NCBI GenBank assembly: GCA_030686995.1
Contig: CM060696.1
Coordinates: forward strand, 9,840,487 to 9,904,486
DNA length: 64,000 nucleotides
From: Artemisia argyi
Taxonomy: Eukaryota; Streptophyta; Magnoliopsida; Asterales; Asteraceae
Direction of reading: 5' to 3'
Part shown: positions 1-11,958 of the stretch, one piece after another
Position numbering within the stretch: position 1 is the first letter of the stretch
Layout of the letters: each line of letters opens with the position of its first letter
Translations under genes and position numbers: made by a program
Notes under the pieces: generated by a model
What the model was told of the DNA's origin: nothing
The model's database searches: none
The model's input: the letters and a program-made list of their open reading frames with translations, nothing else

Positions 1-315
1 TCTCTTATTTAAGGGATGTATATCAAATCGGATATACACCGAGGAGTAAGGAGCACGTATCCAATAAGGTTTACGTGCCTATATAAACAATATCACAACT
101 CTCATTGAGGTACGAATTTACAACCCTAACTCTTCAAGTATAACCTTAAAAACCGATTACTTACTCTCACGCCAGAGGATAATCGTGGGAGACAATCCCA
201 CGATAAGCCTAACGGTGTTTGTTTTGTTTTCTTAGTGCGCAGGTCTCAAGCATTAAGATTGGATTGGTACGAGAACAGGAACCCAAATAAGGAATGCCCA
301 ACTTTTGTATCAACA
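1..315 (+). repeat. 5' LTR, right-hand 315 bases
   Basis: Aligns base for base with 8527-8841 and ends in the same ...TCAACA. About 12 substitutions and no indels separate them. The first ~165 bases of the LTR lie before the window. Confidence 0.93.
61..87 (+). promoter_or_regulatory. LTR promoter, CCAAT and TATA box
   Basis: CCAATAAGG at 61-69 is followed by TATATAAA at 80-87. The same pair recurs in the 3' LTR, with its TATA at 8606-8613. This is the expected RNA polymerase II promoter of the element; transcription would start about 30 bases downstream, before the R region. Confidence 0.55.
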
Positions 316-317
316 AG

Positions 318-334
318 TGGCGCCATCCGTGGGA
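318..334 (+). other. Primer binding site of the Gypsy element
   Basis: TGGCGCCATCCGTGGGA begins two bases after the LTR end, where the tRNA primer site of a Gypsy element belongs. TGGCGCC starts are common in Tat-type elements. I do not assign the tRNA. Confidence 0.7.
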
Positions 335-628
335 CCCTACACTAAGAACTAGAATGACGAAGCACAAAAACTCAAGCCAGCGGACTCCGCAGTTGGAAAA
401 AACACATGGTAACCCCCAAAGGAGGAAGAACCAAGATTCGATCCCTAAACAGGCCTCTGGAACAATCAGCGCGCCTGGACAGCAAGAAACGGGCCCAACT
501 CTAATCCTCCCAGCAGTAGAGTTGCCCGCAGGTACTACCCAGACCACCACGGTGGTTCCAAGCACTGAGGAACTTCAGCGCACGCTCTTCAATACTCCCC
601 ATCAAACGGCACCCATAGTGGCAACACT

Positions 629-1899
629 TTGCCGCCTGGCGCGCCTAACCGAGATAGGGGACCTAACGTTGAAGCAGAAATTCTTACCTTGGAAGAGGAT
701 GCGCCCGAGTTAAAGTTAGGTAATTTTGTATCTCAAAATTACGAAACCTTAACCAAACTCATGCAAGAGGAGGCGAGGAGAAGGTCGAGTCAGATCCTAC
801 AAGCCCGGCTTAACTTCAACCCAGAGTACGAAACATCCCCATCGCGCTACCAGAAGGAGGAGCGCGAGAAGCGTACCAATGTCCATGCTAGGCTTGGTAC
901 AGCATCTGATTTACAATACTCTAAGGGGTATGAAGACAATGAGAGGCGTACCAATGTCCACGCTAGACTTGGTAATCGCAGGATGCAAGATAGACTTGGA
1001 CGGCAACGCTCACCGAGCGAGAGCTCTTCAAGGTCTGGAAGCGGAAGGATTCATGATAGACTGGGAAGACGAATGTCCCCAAGTGAAAGCCCCTCAAGTT
1101 TGGACTCTGACGAAAAACAGCGTAGGCGCCTCAGAAGAGAAGACTCCTCCTCAAGTGACTTCTCGGACAACGAGGACAGAGAGACAGGACACTGGAAGTC
1201 CAGAGGAAGACGTCATGAGGAAGAAGACGAAGACATATCCCTTCCTTGGCGCCGCCAAAAGGTTGATGCATTCACACGGCGCATCAGCGACTATTCTGAT
1301 GAAAAAAAAGGCGCATGGCCGCCAATGTTAAAACATATGATGGAACGGGTGATCCTGATGATCACCTAAAAATTTTCGAATCTGCTGCCACCATCAAAAA
1401 TTGGCCACAACCTGTGTGGTGTCATATGTTTAACTCCACATTAGTAGGGAATGCGCGAACTTGGTTTAGCAAGCTTCCACGAAGAAGCATAAACGGGTTT
1501 GAAGAGTTACGAAAAGCATTCCGCTTAAACTTCACTCAGAGAAAGAAGTGCGCAAAGAACCCTGTTGAACTGGCCAGAGTGAAACAGCGCCAAGGGGAAT
1601 CAATAAGCGCTTATGTGGAGCGCTTTAAGGACGAATGTATACACGCCAAGGCGTGTCCTGAAGTGATAAAAATCTCAAGGTTCATGAATGGGATAAATAA
1701 CCCATAACTCATCAGGAAATTAAATGATAAGGTTCCCCAAACCTTTGATGAGTTAATGAAGCGCACAAGATCCTTTATCCAAGGAGAAGCAGCGGCCGTG
1801 GATAATAAAAAAGGCTACTCAAATTATAGGTCACAAGAACAGCCTAGAAAACAATCCAATGACCAAAGTAGCAACCGTAACAAAAATTATCGCAGTTAG
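629..1899 (+). pseudogene. gag: gag polyprotein, frameshifted
   Basis: The N-terminal part (629-1369) is charged and arginine/serine rich and holds a repeated TNVHARLG motif. The Retrotrans_gag core (1315-1707) contains DGTGDPDDHLKIF near its start, then a WF-LP motif and an RQ-ESI-YV motif, all typical of Gypsy capsids. The two parts lie in different frames, and the switch falls near an A-run at about 1300-1308, so a small indel is likely. In-frame stops follow at 1705-1707 (TAA) and 1897-1899 (TAG). The product would assemble the cytoplasmic capsid. It is broken as it stands. Confidence 0.85.
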
Positions 1900-1935
1900 G
1901 GAAGTGGACTAGACAACGACAAATACACCCCTCTC

Positions 1936-2874
1936 ATGAAAACTCCAAGAGAAATATTTGTAACAGAGGGCGCAAACTTCCCAAGACCTCCACCAATGCG
2001 TACCCCAGAGGATCGACGCGTGGGAAATGGATACTGCGAATACCATGGACAAAATGGCCTTACAACTAACGAGTGTGTCCAACTACTACAATTAATAGAA
2101 AAGCTAGTAAAGGAAGGTAGAATGGACCATCTCGTTAAGAATATCAAAGAAGGCAAGTACAAACAGAAGAATGGAAGTAAGAAAGAGACACCCAAAGAGA
2201 AAGCTGACATTATTTACATGATACAGTCATGGCAACGTAGGACGAAGCAGAAAACCATCCAAAAATTCTCTTTTGGGAATGAAATCTCCTTTCCCACCTT
2301 AGCTGCGGATAACGCAGTAGTAGAACCGCTAACCATCGAGATACATACAGGAGGACATGAAATCCGCCGCATGTTTATTGATGGAGGAGCATCCGCAGAC
2401 ATTCTATATGAATATTGTTTTAAGAGGCTGCGACCCGAGATACAAAGTCAGTTAATTCCGACCGCGACGTCGTTGATTGGCTTTACATGAGAGAAGATAT
2501 GGCCTATGGGGCAATTACGTTTGCTTGTAGTCGTTGGTGATGAACAGCATTCCATAGCAACCTGGATGAACTTCATGGTGATCAAATCTCTCTCACCAAA
2601 CAATGGCATCATCGGAAGACCGGGAATATCATCTATGCGCGCTGTACCATCCACGGCACATGGGATGCTCAAATTCCCAATGGATGGAGGCATTGTAACT
2701 ATCTACAACACCGCCACATCACCCAAAGACTGCAATACGGTGACAAGTGAAACAGAGAATATCCCAGAACAGTGCGCGACTAAGGTACCAAACATCAAGG
2801 TTGCCATTCATCCAGACTACCCAGATCAACAAGTGGCGCATCAGGACGGCTACAAAAATGGAGTGTGCTATTGA
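1936..2874 (+). pseudogene. gag C-terminus and aspartic protease remnant
   Basis: The first part has the CEYHG...C cysteine/histidine pattern that Tat elements carry near the end of gag. It is followed by a protease with FIDGGASADILY around 2377-2410; the catalytic aspartate is present, but the usual DTG/DSG reads DGG. A TGA at 2488-2490 interrupts the frame. The GRPG motif near 2617 marks the protease C-terminus. The frame then runs directly into the sequence that normally precedes RNase H, so the whole reverse transcriptase domain is absent (see findings). Confidence 0.8.
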
Positions 2875-3581
2875 GCGAGTATAACATCTCGTACAGACCA
2901 CGCACAGCAATCAAAGGGCAGATATTAGCCGACTTTATTGTTGAGAAGCCAGATACCGATACTCCACCTTCGACAAACAAGGTAGAATTACAAGAACCAT
3001 GGGTTCTATTCACAGACGGATCCTCGTGCGTGGATGGATCAGGCTCAGGCCTCATCCTCACTAATCCAGATGGAGTGGAATTCACTTACACACTGCGTTT
3101 TGAATTCACAGCCACAAATAATGAGGCAGAATATGAAGCCTTACTTGCTGGACTACGTATTGCAACTCAAATGGGTGTACGTAACCTAGAGGCAAATGTA
3201 GATTCCAGGCTAGTAGCCAATCACGTGCTAGGTGAATATGAGGCCAAGGATGAACACATGGTCCAATACCTTGAAAAAACCAAGTCTCTAATCCAGAATT
3301 TTGATAGGTTCACTATCAAACAAATCCCTAGAGGAGAAAACAGGAAAGCTGACGCACTTAGCAAGATTGCATCTACAAGCTTTGCGCACCTATCAAAACA
3401 GGTATTGGTGGAAACTCTAAAAAACAAATCAATCTCGGAGATGGAAATATCCACGGTGATAGAGGAACAGGATCCTACGTGGATGACACCTATCATTGAA
3501 TTCATAAGCAAAGGAATCTTACCACAAGATCAGAAGGACACTCGTAGGATACGGCGCACAGCGCAGAGATTTGAACTCTGA
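2865..3581 (+). pseudogene. RNase H domain of Gypsy pol
   Basis: The segment opens with the reverse-transcriptase tail motif LSEYNISYRPR and LADFI. It continues with an RNase H fold: catalytic aspartate in FTDGSS, glutamate in NNEAEYEAL and aspartate in VDSRL. The ENRKADALSK block is the C-terminal RNase H motif. This form resembles the archaeal-type RNase H acquired by Tat elements. A TGA at 3579-3581 ends the frame in the linker to integrase. The enzyme would degrade RNA in the RNA/DNA hybrid during reverse transcription. Confidence 0.88.
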
Positions 3582-4709
3582 GATGGCATCCTATATCGAC
3601 GTTCATTACAACCATGGCTCCGGTGCGTTGGACCTCTTCAAGCAGATTACGTACTCCGAGAGATTCACGCTGGTTCATGCAGTATGCACTCAGGACCACG
3701 GTCTGTAGTGGCGCGCGCCCTGCGGTCAGGACACTATTGGCCTACTATGCACCGCGACGCGCGGGATATGATAAAGAAGTGCAGCGATTGCCAAGACCAC
3801 AGGTCAATTCCGCGCCGACCACAACAAGCGCTAACCCCCATCACCTCACCATGGCCATTCTATAAATGGGGCATTGACATCGCAGGCCCTTTTCCAGTTG
3901 CAGCAGGAGGGCTAAAATTCCTCATCGTAGCTATAGATTATTTTACTAAGTGGATTGAGGCAAAAGCAGTGGCAAGCATCACGGGCAACCAAGTCAAACG
4001 CTTCGTGTGGGACAACATTGTGTGTCGCTTTGGACTACCTGGAGAGATTATTTCGGACAACGAAAAACAATTCTGTGACAACCCGTTCAAAGACCGGTGT
4101 GCGCAATTAAACATTACACAACACTTTGCTTCAGTTAAGCACCCACAAACCAATGGCTTGGTTGAACGCGCGAATCGCAGTCTGGGCGAAGGAATAAAAG
4201 CGCGCCTTGACAAACATAAAGGAAGGTGGGTGGATGAATTGTCACATGTTTTATGGGCGCACCGCACGACAATAAAAACCAGTACTGGAGACACACCATT
4301 CTCTCTTGTCTATGGGACAGAAGCTGTCATACCAGCCAAGATTGGAATGCCAACTATCTGTACGGCGGAAATAAATGTCACAACAAATGACGATGAGCGG
4401 CGCATAGACTTGGATCTGTTGGAAGAAAGGCGCGAACGCGTAGCTATACGTGAAGCAAAGGCTAAGTCAAAGATGAAGAAGTATTATGATGCAAAAGTCA
4501 AACACACTTCTTTCAGGCCAGGAGACTTCGTATACCGCGCCAATGATGCAAGCCACGCATAAGACACCTGCAAACTTGGACCGAAATGGGAAGGACCCTA
4601 TGAGGTCACAGATACACTAGGAAATGGTGCATACAAGTTGCGCGATTTGGAAGGCCATGAGATGGCACGCACTTGGAACATTTGCAATCTCAAGAAATGC
4701 TATATTTAG
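3582..4709 (+). pseudogene. Integrase of the Gypsy element
   Basis: A zinc-binding region with CSDCQDH near 3777 leads into the DDE core: D in GIDIAGPF near 3875, D in SDNEKQF near 4057 (the usual TDNG is altered to SDNE), and E in LVERAN near 4161. The C-terminal part, with KWEGPYEV and GAYKL motifs, runs on to a TAG at 4707-4709 but is cut by an in-frame TAA at 4560-4562. Functional integrase would join the element's DNA to the chromosome. Confidence 0.88.
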
Positions 4710-5398
4710 GAAAGGCTACGGCCCACACACAGACAACTCTGCACTTTAGTACGTGCCTAATAAATTTCTGTATTTGAATTTTCTTTTTTAGGAATTGTCT
4801 TTTATCTTCAAAAACTTGCAAGTATTAATAAAATATTGTGGTTTCTAGCTAACTCCATAACACATTTAACTTTATTGCTTATATTTTTTCTTATGTCTCA
4901 ATATTGTTATTTCATATTTTGCCTACATGGCGTGCATGCACTTACTAAGACCTACGATGGCAGAAAGGATGAGTAAACCTACTAACTAACTCGTTGAGTA
5001 AGAGGGTTGCAAACCCATCAACATTGGGTCACGTATCCTTGCTAAGCACCTTACTTTCAAGACGTTGAAGTGAGTTTAAAGTGCGCATCCCACGACGGAT
5101 ACGCAACATAACATACACTCTACATGTTTAGCAATCTACGAGCCAAGACTCTTGGTCATTTGATATAGTATTTGCAACACAATGCAAGTCTATCTTTACA
5201 CTTATGATTTTTTAAGTTATGTGCTTAATAAAAGTCATCTCAAGTATGTCTCAGTTTCAATTTGACTCTTGGATACTCTTTTACACAAAAGAAAACAATC
5301 TAAGTACAAATAATACAAACAAGGCATACAAAAAAGATAAATATTATTATAAGAACCATGAGTTTATACAAATTATATCTACAAAAATCCATACATAT
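4710..5398. other. Non-coding spacer between integrase and antisense gene
   Basis: AT-rich with no frame of note. It serves as the 3' untranslated region of the sense transcript and lies just past the 3' end of the antisense gene. Confidence 0.5.
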
Positions 5399-8010
5399 CT
5401 AAATGCTATGAGCACGCCTATGACTGGAGCTACTAGCTGTAGACGCCAACTCCCCAGCCTCACTCAGCCTTCTCAAAAGGCTGCTATCCTCCTGAGATAC
5501 CGTTGGTACGCTAACGGGAATCCCATCAGATCTGGGGAGATGGGCTGCACCAATACCGTAGAGAATAGTCTTCCCCTTCACGCCCTTCTTACGTGCAGCT
5601 CTTGTCTCATGCGCCTCTAAGAACTTCTTCAAAATAATTTCCTTCTCGAGGACGAAGGGATTGAGCATGTGACGGGGACGAGCAAAAAAAGGCACCTTCA
5701 GCTGCGACTCGTCTGGCTTCAAAAAGAAGTCAGGCTGCGCCTCCGCATCCTCGGCCATGTGCCTAGCCAGAGTTAGACCCTGCATGATCACGCCGATTGG
5801 ATAATCTTGATCACGCTCCAATCGGGCGATGTGAGGAAAGTAAAAAACCTTCATCCTCTCCATAGCCTCCACGAGTTCATCAAAGGCATCTGCCTTGTAC
5901 CCAGGCACCACTGCAAGTGGCACCATCAGCAATTTGCTATCATGAAGCTCTTCCGCAGCCTGCGCCTTGCCACGAGCCATAGCACATTGCACCACTTTCC
6001 CAAAGGCCTCCACGACCTCCTGGGACTCAAGCATGCCCATGGCAGCCAAGCGCAGACCATGGCTGATCAACCATCTGAGAACATAACAATGCACGCGTTA
6101 GAAGATAACAAAGGAGCTAAAAAAAAAATAAGAAGAAGTAATAAATACCTGCGCTCAGCAATAGAAGAAACTAAATGAGGATACAACTCCTCATCATACT
6201 CTATACTCAGCTTGCGCAGCTTGCTCTCCTGCACCTTCAAAGCCTCCTCCACACATTCGCGAAGCTCATCAAGATGGGTGAAGTGCACGGCTCTATTTTC
6301 TTGAAGGTACTTTAACGCCCAAGAGCAGTTAGCCCTGTGTTGATCAGTCTCAGTGCGCTCTCGCTTTACCTCAGCCATCAACGACAGCTTCTCAAATGCG
6401 AGCCTCCTAGCATATGCAGATGTGGACTCTACATCTGCTCGTGCATCAGCCAACTGCGCCTTAAGCAGAGCAATCTCCTCATCCTTCTGAGCGAGACTGC
6501 TACCTTCACCAACATACCGCGCCTTCAGCTGATTAACCAACTCAGCCTGACGCTCAGCAGCCGCACCCAACTCCTTCATCAGCTATTGCGCAGACATCTC
6601 CTCATCCATCTTCAATGGCTCCTCCATATGCTCATGAGCCGCTTAGGGTGGCACCGACCCCTCAGCAGACACTACATCACCCCCTGCAGCTTTGTCACTA
6701 CACGCAACAATAAAGGAGTCAAAACATTGTATGGGAAAAAGAAAATAGATAATACAACAATTGTTACTTACGTAAGAGGTGAAGTCTCAGCATTCTCCTG
6801 CGCAGCAAAAGATAATGACGTCTCCTCATCTGTGGACGCATCCACAATAATCGTATGACACCTGCGCTTGGATGTCCCTTCACCACCATCGTCAACAGCC
6901 TTGTGCTTCGCGCCCTGGCACCCCTCTTTAGAGTCAGTGTCCATTTTGAGGATCCCAACACTAGTGGACGACTCAGCGCGCGCAAGCTCAGACGCCACTA
7001 CTCCCTGCGCAGGCACAGTCTGCACTGGTGTCGCATTCACAATCGGCTGTGATGCGTCAGAAGACTCTTCTTGTGCAAGCTCTAGAAGGCATCCAACGGT
7101 AGCCTCCAAGATGGCCACTTCACCTTCCCTCAGGGGGCGCACGCCCACGGTCACCTGCGTAGGCTTTGTTAACCTCACTACGGAAAATAGATCCATTTCT
7201 GCTCAACACATAAACAAAAAAGAAAAGGAACAAGTTAGTTGATAAAATCTAAATATACAAGAGCGCTTACATTATAAAGGCGAGGATAATAAAGGACAAG
7301 CACCCACCCTGGCCGCTTTCCTCCAAAAATTTCGGCACTTCATCACTTGCGCCGAAGTAATTGCGATTCATCCCCATATGAACCAGAAATTCCTCGGGAT
7401 AGGAATTGATTGGGATGCGGTTACCACTAATGGTCTCTGCATCCTCCACGCTGTACGTATCGGGATCTGGGCGCTCATCCTTTGGAAGTGTCCCTTGGGT
7501 ATAAAACCCAAAGAGCGTGGTGAATACCCTATCATCTATCCAGAAAAATCTCTCCCTCCAACCCCTAAGGGCATCTATTTTTTCAGTATAACACTGATAG
7601 CGCCCTGGGCGCTTGGAAAATGTCACCCACCCATTCGACCACGACGTGTGGTAAAACGAGCGGAAAAGGATGATAGTAGGCCTCACTGCGAGTAAACGAC
7701 AGTTTACCTCGAAATTTGTTATTTTCGCCGCACCTATACAGTGCAACTGCGAAATATGCAGGCTGTAAAAGTTGAGCAGGTCGCACAAAAATAGGGATAT
7801 AGGCACACGCTAGTTTGCGAACTCAAAAAAGTGCGTGTATACCCCTATTTTCCCCTCAGGGAAGTCCGCGATACATGCGTCGGCATCCTGTAATTCCGGA
7901 TGCACCTCGAGAGGGATGAAATAGTCGGAGGTGAACTGGCGAAGTTCATCCTCGTCCATCTCAGAACGGAACTCTTCTAACTGACGAACCATTTTTACTA
8001 GAATGCGCAC
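5399..8010 (-). pseudogene. Antisense gene of the Tat-type retrotransposon
   Basis: A multi-part frame runs opposite to gag-pol. Pieces in transcription order: about 7810-8010 (acidic, starting near MVRQLEEF); 7316-7806 (a WSNGWVTFSKRPG block resembling the plant 'putative gypsy-type transposon' domain); 6768-7196 (acidic/serine-rich); 6128-6594 (a long coiled coil rich in E, A, L and R); and 5399-6075 (helical, ending in a serine/histidine tail). The gaps look like introns. In-frame TAG codons separate pieces 1 and 2 (near 7815) and lie near 6583, so it is decayed. Antisense ORFs with a conserved gag-like domain and coiled coil are known in Grande-type elements; their role is unknown. Confidence 0.7.
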
Positions 8011-8348
8011 GCGTAATTACCTCTCGAAGATATTAGTTTTCTTGAAGAAGGATTTTTTAAATAGAGGAAATGGCATTTTCTCACTGTGGTTAAAACAGTG
8101 AAACGGGGAGCCCCTTATAGAGGGTTTCCTCTTGCATCGGATGATTGACACGTGGATCCCACTATCTCCATCGTGTGGTGGAATACAAACCGATACATGC
8201 ACTTTTCACGTCTTCCAAGGGACACGTGGGACACTTCAAGGTTAGATACACTGTATCACGTTTTTTGCGGGAAATATTAGAATCTTCCCCGCCACGCTTG
8301 CAGCTAATCTTTCTAGTCTAGCATCCGCGGCTGACAACCACACATACT

Positions 8349-8361
8349 AGACTGGGGGACA
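8349..8361 (+). other. Polypurine tract
   Basis: AGACTGGGGGACA lies immediately before the 3' LTR start TGATGGCG, which is where plus-strand synthesis is primed. Confidence 0.7.
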
Positions 8362-8841
8362 TGATGGCGTATAGTCCATATTCAGGTTACAAACCCGATT
8401 AATGAACATTACTAAGGCTCAAACCCACCACGAGTGGGCTATCATAACAATGATTAGGCTACCATACTAATGGTTTAGGCTCACGAAAGCCCAAACCCAA
8501 AGTTATTTATGGTTTTGATATAGATATCTCTTATTTAAGGGATGTATATCAAATTGGATATACACTGAGGAGTAAGGAGCACATATCCAATAAGGATTAC
8601 GTGCCTATATAAACAATATCACAACTCTCATTAAGGTATGATTTTACAACCCTAACTCTTCAAGTATAACCCTAAAAACCGATTACTTACTCTCACGCCG
8701 GAGGATAATCGTGGGAGACAATCCCACGATAAGCCTAACGGTGTTTGATTTGTTTTCTTAGTGCGCAGGTCTCAAGCATTAAGATTGGATTGGTACGAGA
8801 ACAGGAACCCAAATAAGGAACGCCCAACTTTTGTGTCAACA
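8362..8841 (+). repeat. 3' LTR of the Gypsy element
   Basis: 480 bases, TGATGG...TCAACA, bounded by TG/CA. It follows the polypurine tract and matches the partial 5' LTR at 1-315. Confidence 0.92.
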
Positions 8842-9887
8842 TAAGATATGCCGGTTGCAAGTGTGTGTGTGCACCAAAAGCTTGTGGCCAAATATGAAGA
8901 TGCTAAGTTAGTATTTTAGCAATTGATAAACATCAAATTGGCATCATCACATCACTTTGTATGTAATATAGTGATGAAAAACTCTAAGAAAAGCTTATCA
9001 ATGTTGTACCCATGAATATTTAGAATACAGATAGTAATGCTGACAAAAAACGGAACATTATAATTCACAACAAATAAAATAATACATTTGGGTTTGCAGA
9101 GCAGGGCCAACAAGATCAAGTGTTCTAACTTTAGATACCTAGAGTCGCTTTGTTCTGATATTCATGCTCTGTCTCCAATATGTTACTTTTGCATTAGTAT
9201 TTACATTACTCCTCTCTATGAAGTGTGCGTAACACATTAACCACCTTCAAGCTTGTGAGTAATAAATGCATCTTTTATTCTTCATTTGCCATATTCTGAA
9301 ATCACTCCCTTTAAACTTGTCCCATTTCCTAAAACTGGAAGTAATCTCCTTCACGGCTTTACCATTTCAATATTTATTATTTATAAGTGAACATGCATAT
9401 AACTAATAAGCCCTGACCCGAGTATAAGAATTTAGGGTCGAAACACTTTAATCAAAACGTGATTACACGAGTAAATTCCTAACACTAAAAATCGACATTC
9501 TGCAATAACGAATTAAAATTTTGAAATTTACCCTCTTTAAAAAGACAACTCTGTCTTGCAAACTATCCAAAGATTTTTCATTTTCATGCTCATCGATATC
9601 ACGAGATTAGGAGGAAGAAGCCCGAATACCGCCTTCCTCAATGCCATAAAGTTATCAAATAAAGCAGCTCTTGATCCACGATTATTATCCCTATAAAAAC
9701 AAAACCAATAATGAGAAAATAATTAATAACAAACATTAATCTAAACCCAATAATAGTAACAAACATATAGGTTGCAAAATTAAAATGAATGAATGAAGAA
9801 GAAAATAAGATTAGACCTTCGGTAGCTCATGTGTGATGTTTTGTATTTGGGTTTTAGATCACAACTACACACACATTTATTTATTTA
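8842..9887. other. Intergenic, nothing recognised
   Basis: AT-rich right flank of the Gypsy element. No frame, known repeat or RNA gene is visible. Some AG/GT-like junctions near 9690 and 9815 suggest a decayed gene end but cannot be assigned. Confidence 0.35.
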
Positions 9888-10298
9888 GGGAGTGTTTGTT
9901 TAGTCTTATATAGATTATTATGGCTTATTTGGTTTTGGGCTTAAGTTTCATAAGCTCATTTGTTGTGACTTACTTTGAATCTTTTGAGCTTATATAAGTT
10001 TCTTATGTTATAATAAGCTTATATAAATTGAAAAGCTTCAAGATAAATCGGAGCTTATGAAACATAAGCCCAAAATTAAATAAGACATAAGCCGTTGTTT
10101 CGGCTTATTATTTGGTTTTGGGCCCATAAGCTCAATGGCTTATTTTGAAACTTTTCGAAGTATATAAGCTTATTGTAACATATGAAACTTATGCAAGCTG
10201 AAAAGATTCAAAATAAACCTAAAAAGGTGAGCTTATGGAATATAAGCCCAAAATCAAATAAGCCATAAACCAGCTATATAAGCCGCACAAACACCCCG
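9888..10298. mobile_element. Harbinger/Tourist-like MITE
   Basis: 411-bp element. Termini GGGAGTGTTTG and CAAACACCCCG are inverted, and the inverted similarity extends inward (GGCTTATTTGGTTTTGGGCTTA and its complement). It is flanked by TTA at 9885-9887 and 10299-10301, the 3-bp target duplication of PIF/Harbinger elements. No transposase frame. Confidence 0.7.
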
Positions 10299-10365
10299 TT
10301 ACCCTTACGGGTGTTTTCATTTTAGTTCAAACACATTTTGTTTTATTTATTTATTTATTTATTTA

Positions 10366-10489
<124 letters not shown>

Positions 10490-10589
10490 TGAAATTTTAA
10501 GTATATATGTTTCTATTTACTTATTGTTTTTTGATAATAATTTTGGATTTCTGTGATTAAATTCATCCATGGGGATGAAGGAGGGTTGA

Positions 10590-11225
10590 CTGACTTCAAG
10601 CCATGAAAGTCAAGACTGGACCTCGCTTGAAGATCAATTTTAACACAATTTTCAAAAAATCATTTCGCAATGGGGTGCTTACATCATTCTGGAATGATAG
10701 ATGGATTGGTGATTTTCCTTTAAAACGCGCATTGGAAGATTATACGCTTATGGGACAGATAAATCTCGTTTAGTTTGCAGTCGTTGCCCTTCTTTTGACC
10801 ATACATCAGGCCATGCGTGCCGATGGCATTGGAGAAGATCTCCTTGTAGTGGGCTCGAATCCACCCAACTTACGGAACTTGAAGAGCTTACAGCCCATCT
10901 TCGTCTAACTGGTGGGCCCTGCTTCTGATCAAGCCTCATCGACAACAAAAGGCTCTTCAGTGTTAGTGGTATGCGAAACTACGTGTCAAAATTCTAAGAT
11001 CAGGGGCATGCCCCTACCTCCATATGGAATTAGTTTGTCCCAATTAAGGTAAACATTTAATCTTGGAGGATCGGTCAAAACCGGCTTCCAACTCGCCTCA
11101 ACCTTGATCAATGGGGGAATTCATCTTGATTCACTCCTATGTCCCTATTGTAACGAAGACCAGGAAAGTGAACTCCACCTGTTTGGAGCTTGTGAGGTGG
11201 CGTCTTCTTTTGGGAAGCAGTTTTA
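10590..11225 (+). pseudogene. LINE remnant: reverse transcriptase zinc-binding region
   Basis: Translation gives a FKKSFRNGVLTSFWNDRWIG-like block near 10640-10710 and, near 11130-11215, an LCPYCNEDQES-LHLFGAC block. These are the two halves of the zf-RVT domain that follows the reverse transcriptase in plant L1-type LINEs. Frames shift and stops intervene, so only a decayed 3' part remains. No poly-A tail or target duplication was identified. Confidence 0.7.
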
Positions 11226-11589
11226 AATTTTTAAGCAAACACACCTTCTTTGTATAGCACGACTTCAAAACTTGTAACACTGATGGATGCTAAAACTAAT
11301 TACAAAAATGCTAAAAAAGAATTACAAAAATGCCAAAAAGAACTTACGTATTTCTACAAACTTATTACAAAAATGCTAAAAAGAACTTACGTATTTCTAC
11401 AAATCTAAACACATGCGTACATGTGCAAATGTCAAAACTTTGGCCAACAATAAAAAAAATAACACAAAACTAATTAGAGATGCTAATACGCTCTACTAAA
11501 TTATACCAGCAAAAAAAAGAAAATAAAAGAAGAAAAAATAATAAATAAAAACAAAAATAAAATAAATAGAATCTCAATGACTATATATA
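11226..11589. other. AT-rich spacer with short tandem repeats
   Basis: Between about 11284 and 11405 the phrase TTACAAAAATGC(C/T)AAAAAGAA recurs two to three times, with CTTACGTATTTCTACAAA in two of the copies. No gene. Confidence 0.5.
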
Positions 11590-11958
11590 ACATTTAATCC
11601 AACCGGAGTTTGAGATGTTCATTCCATTTTTTTAAACCAATACTCACGGTTAGTTTGAAAGTAAAATCATATGGATATAAACACTAAGCCCACTTAAACA
11701 ATAATTTTTCACATAATCGTTTAAAATATTCATTAAAGTAATTTATAATGTTAGGGCCCGTTTGGTTTGTATATGGGTTTCCGATTCAGATTTAGAATTG
11801 GATCTGAATTTGATGTGGAGAGAGAAAATATATTTTGTATTATCTATACTATCTATAATGGAAAAATGGTCAAAGATGAAAAGTGGAAAAGTGAAATAGT
11901 CAATATTGTGGAATGTTGAAAAATGTATATAAGGAAATATTGAAAGGCATTTAATACT

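Larger units (their letters stand above)
1..8841 (+). mobile_element. Ty3/Gypsy LTR retrotransposon, Tat-like lineage, non-autonomous
   Basis: Two direct terminal repeats flank gag, protease, RNase H and integrase remnants. The aspartic protease, the second (archaeal-type) RNase H and the integrase run in Gypsy order. A long antisense gene between integrase and the 3' LTR is known from Tat elements such as Grande, so I assign that lineage. The window opens inside the 5' LTR: 315 bases are present against 480 in the 3' LTR. The overlapping LTR parts align without gaps and differ at about 12 of 315 positions, so the insertion is moderately young. The reverse transcriptase is missing and several frames carry stops, so it cannot move by itself. 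The target-site duplication cannot be checked because the left flank lies outside the window. Confidence 0.9.
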
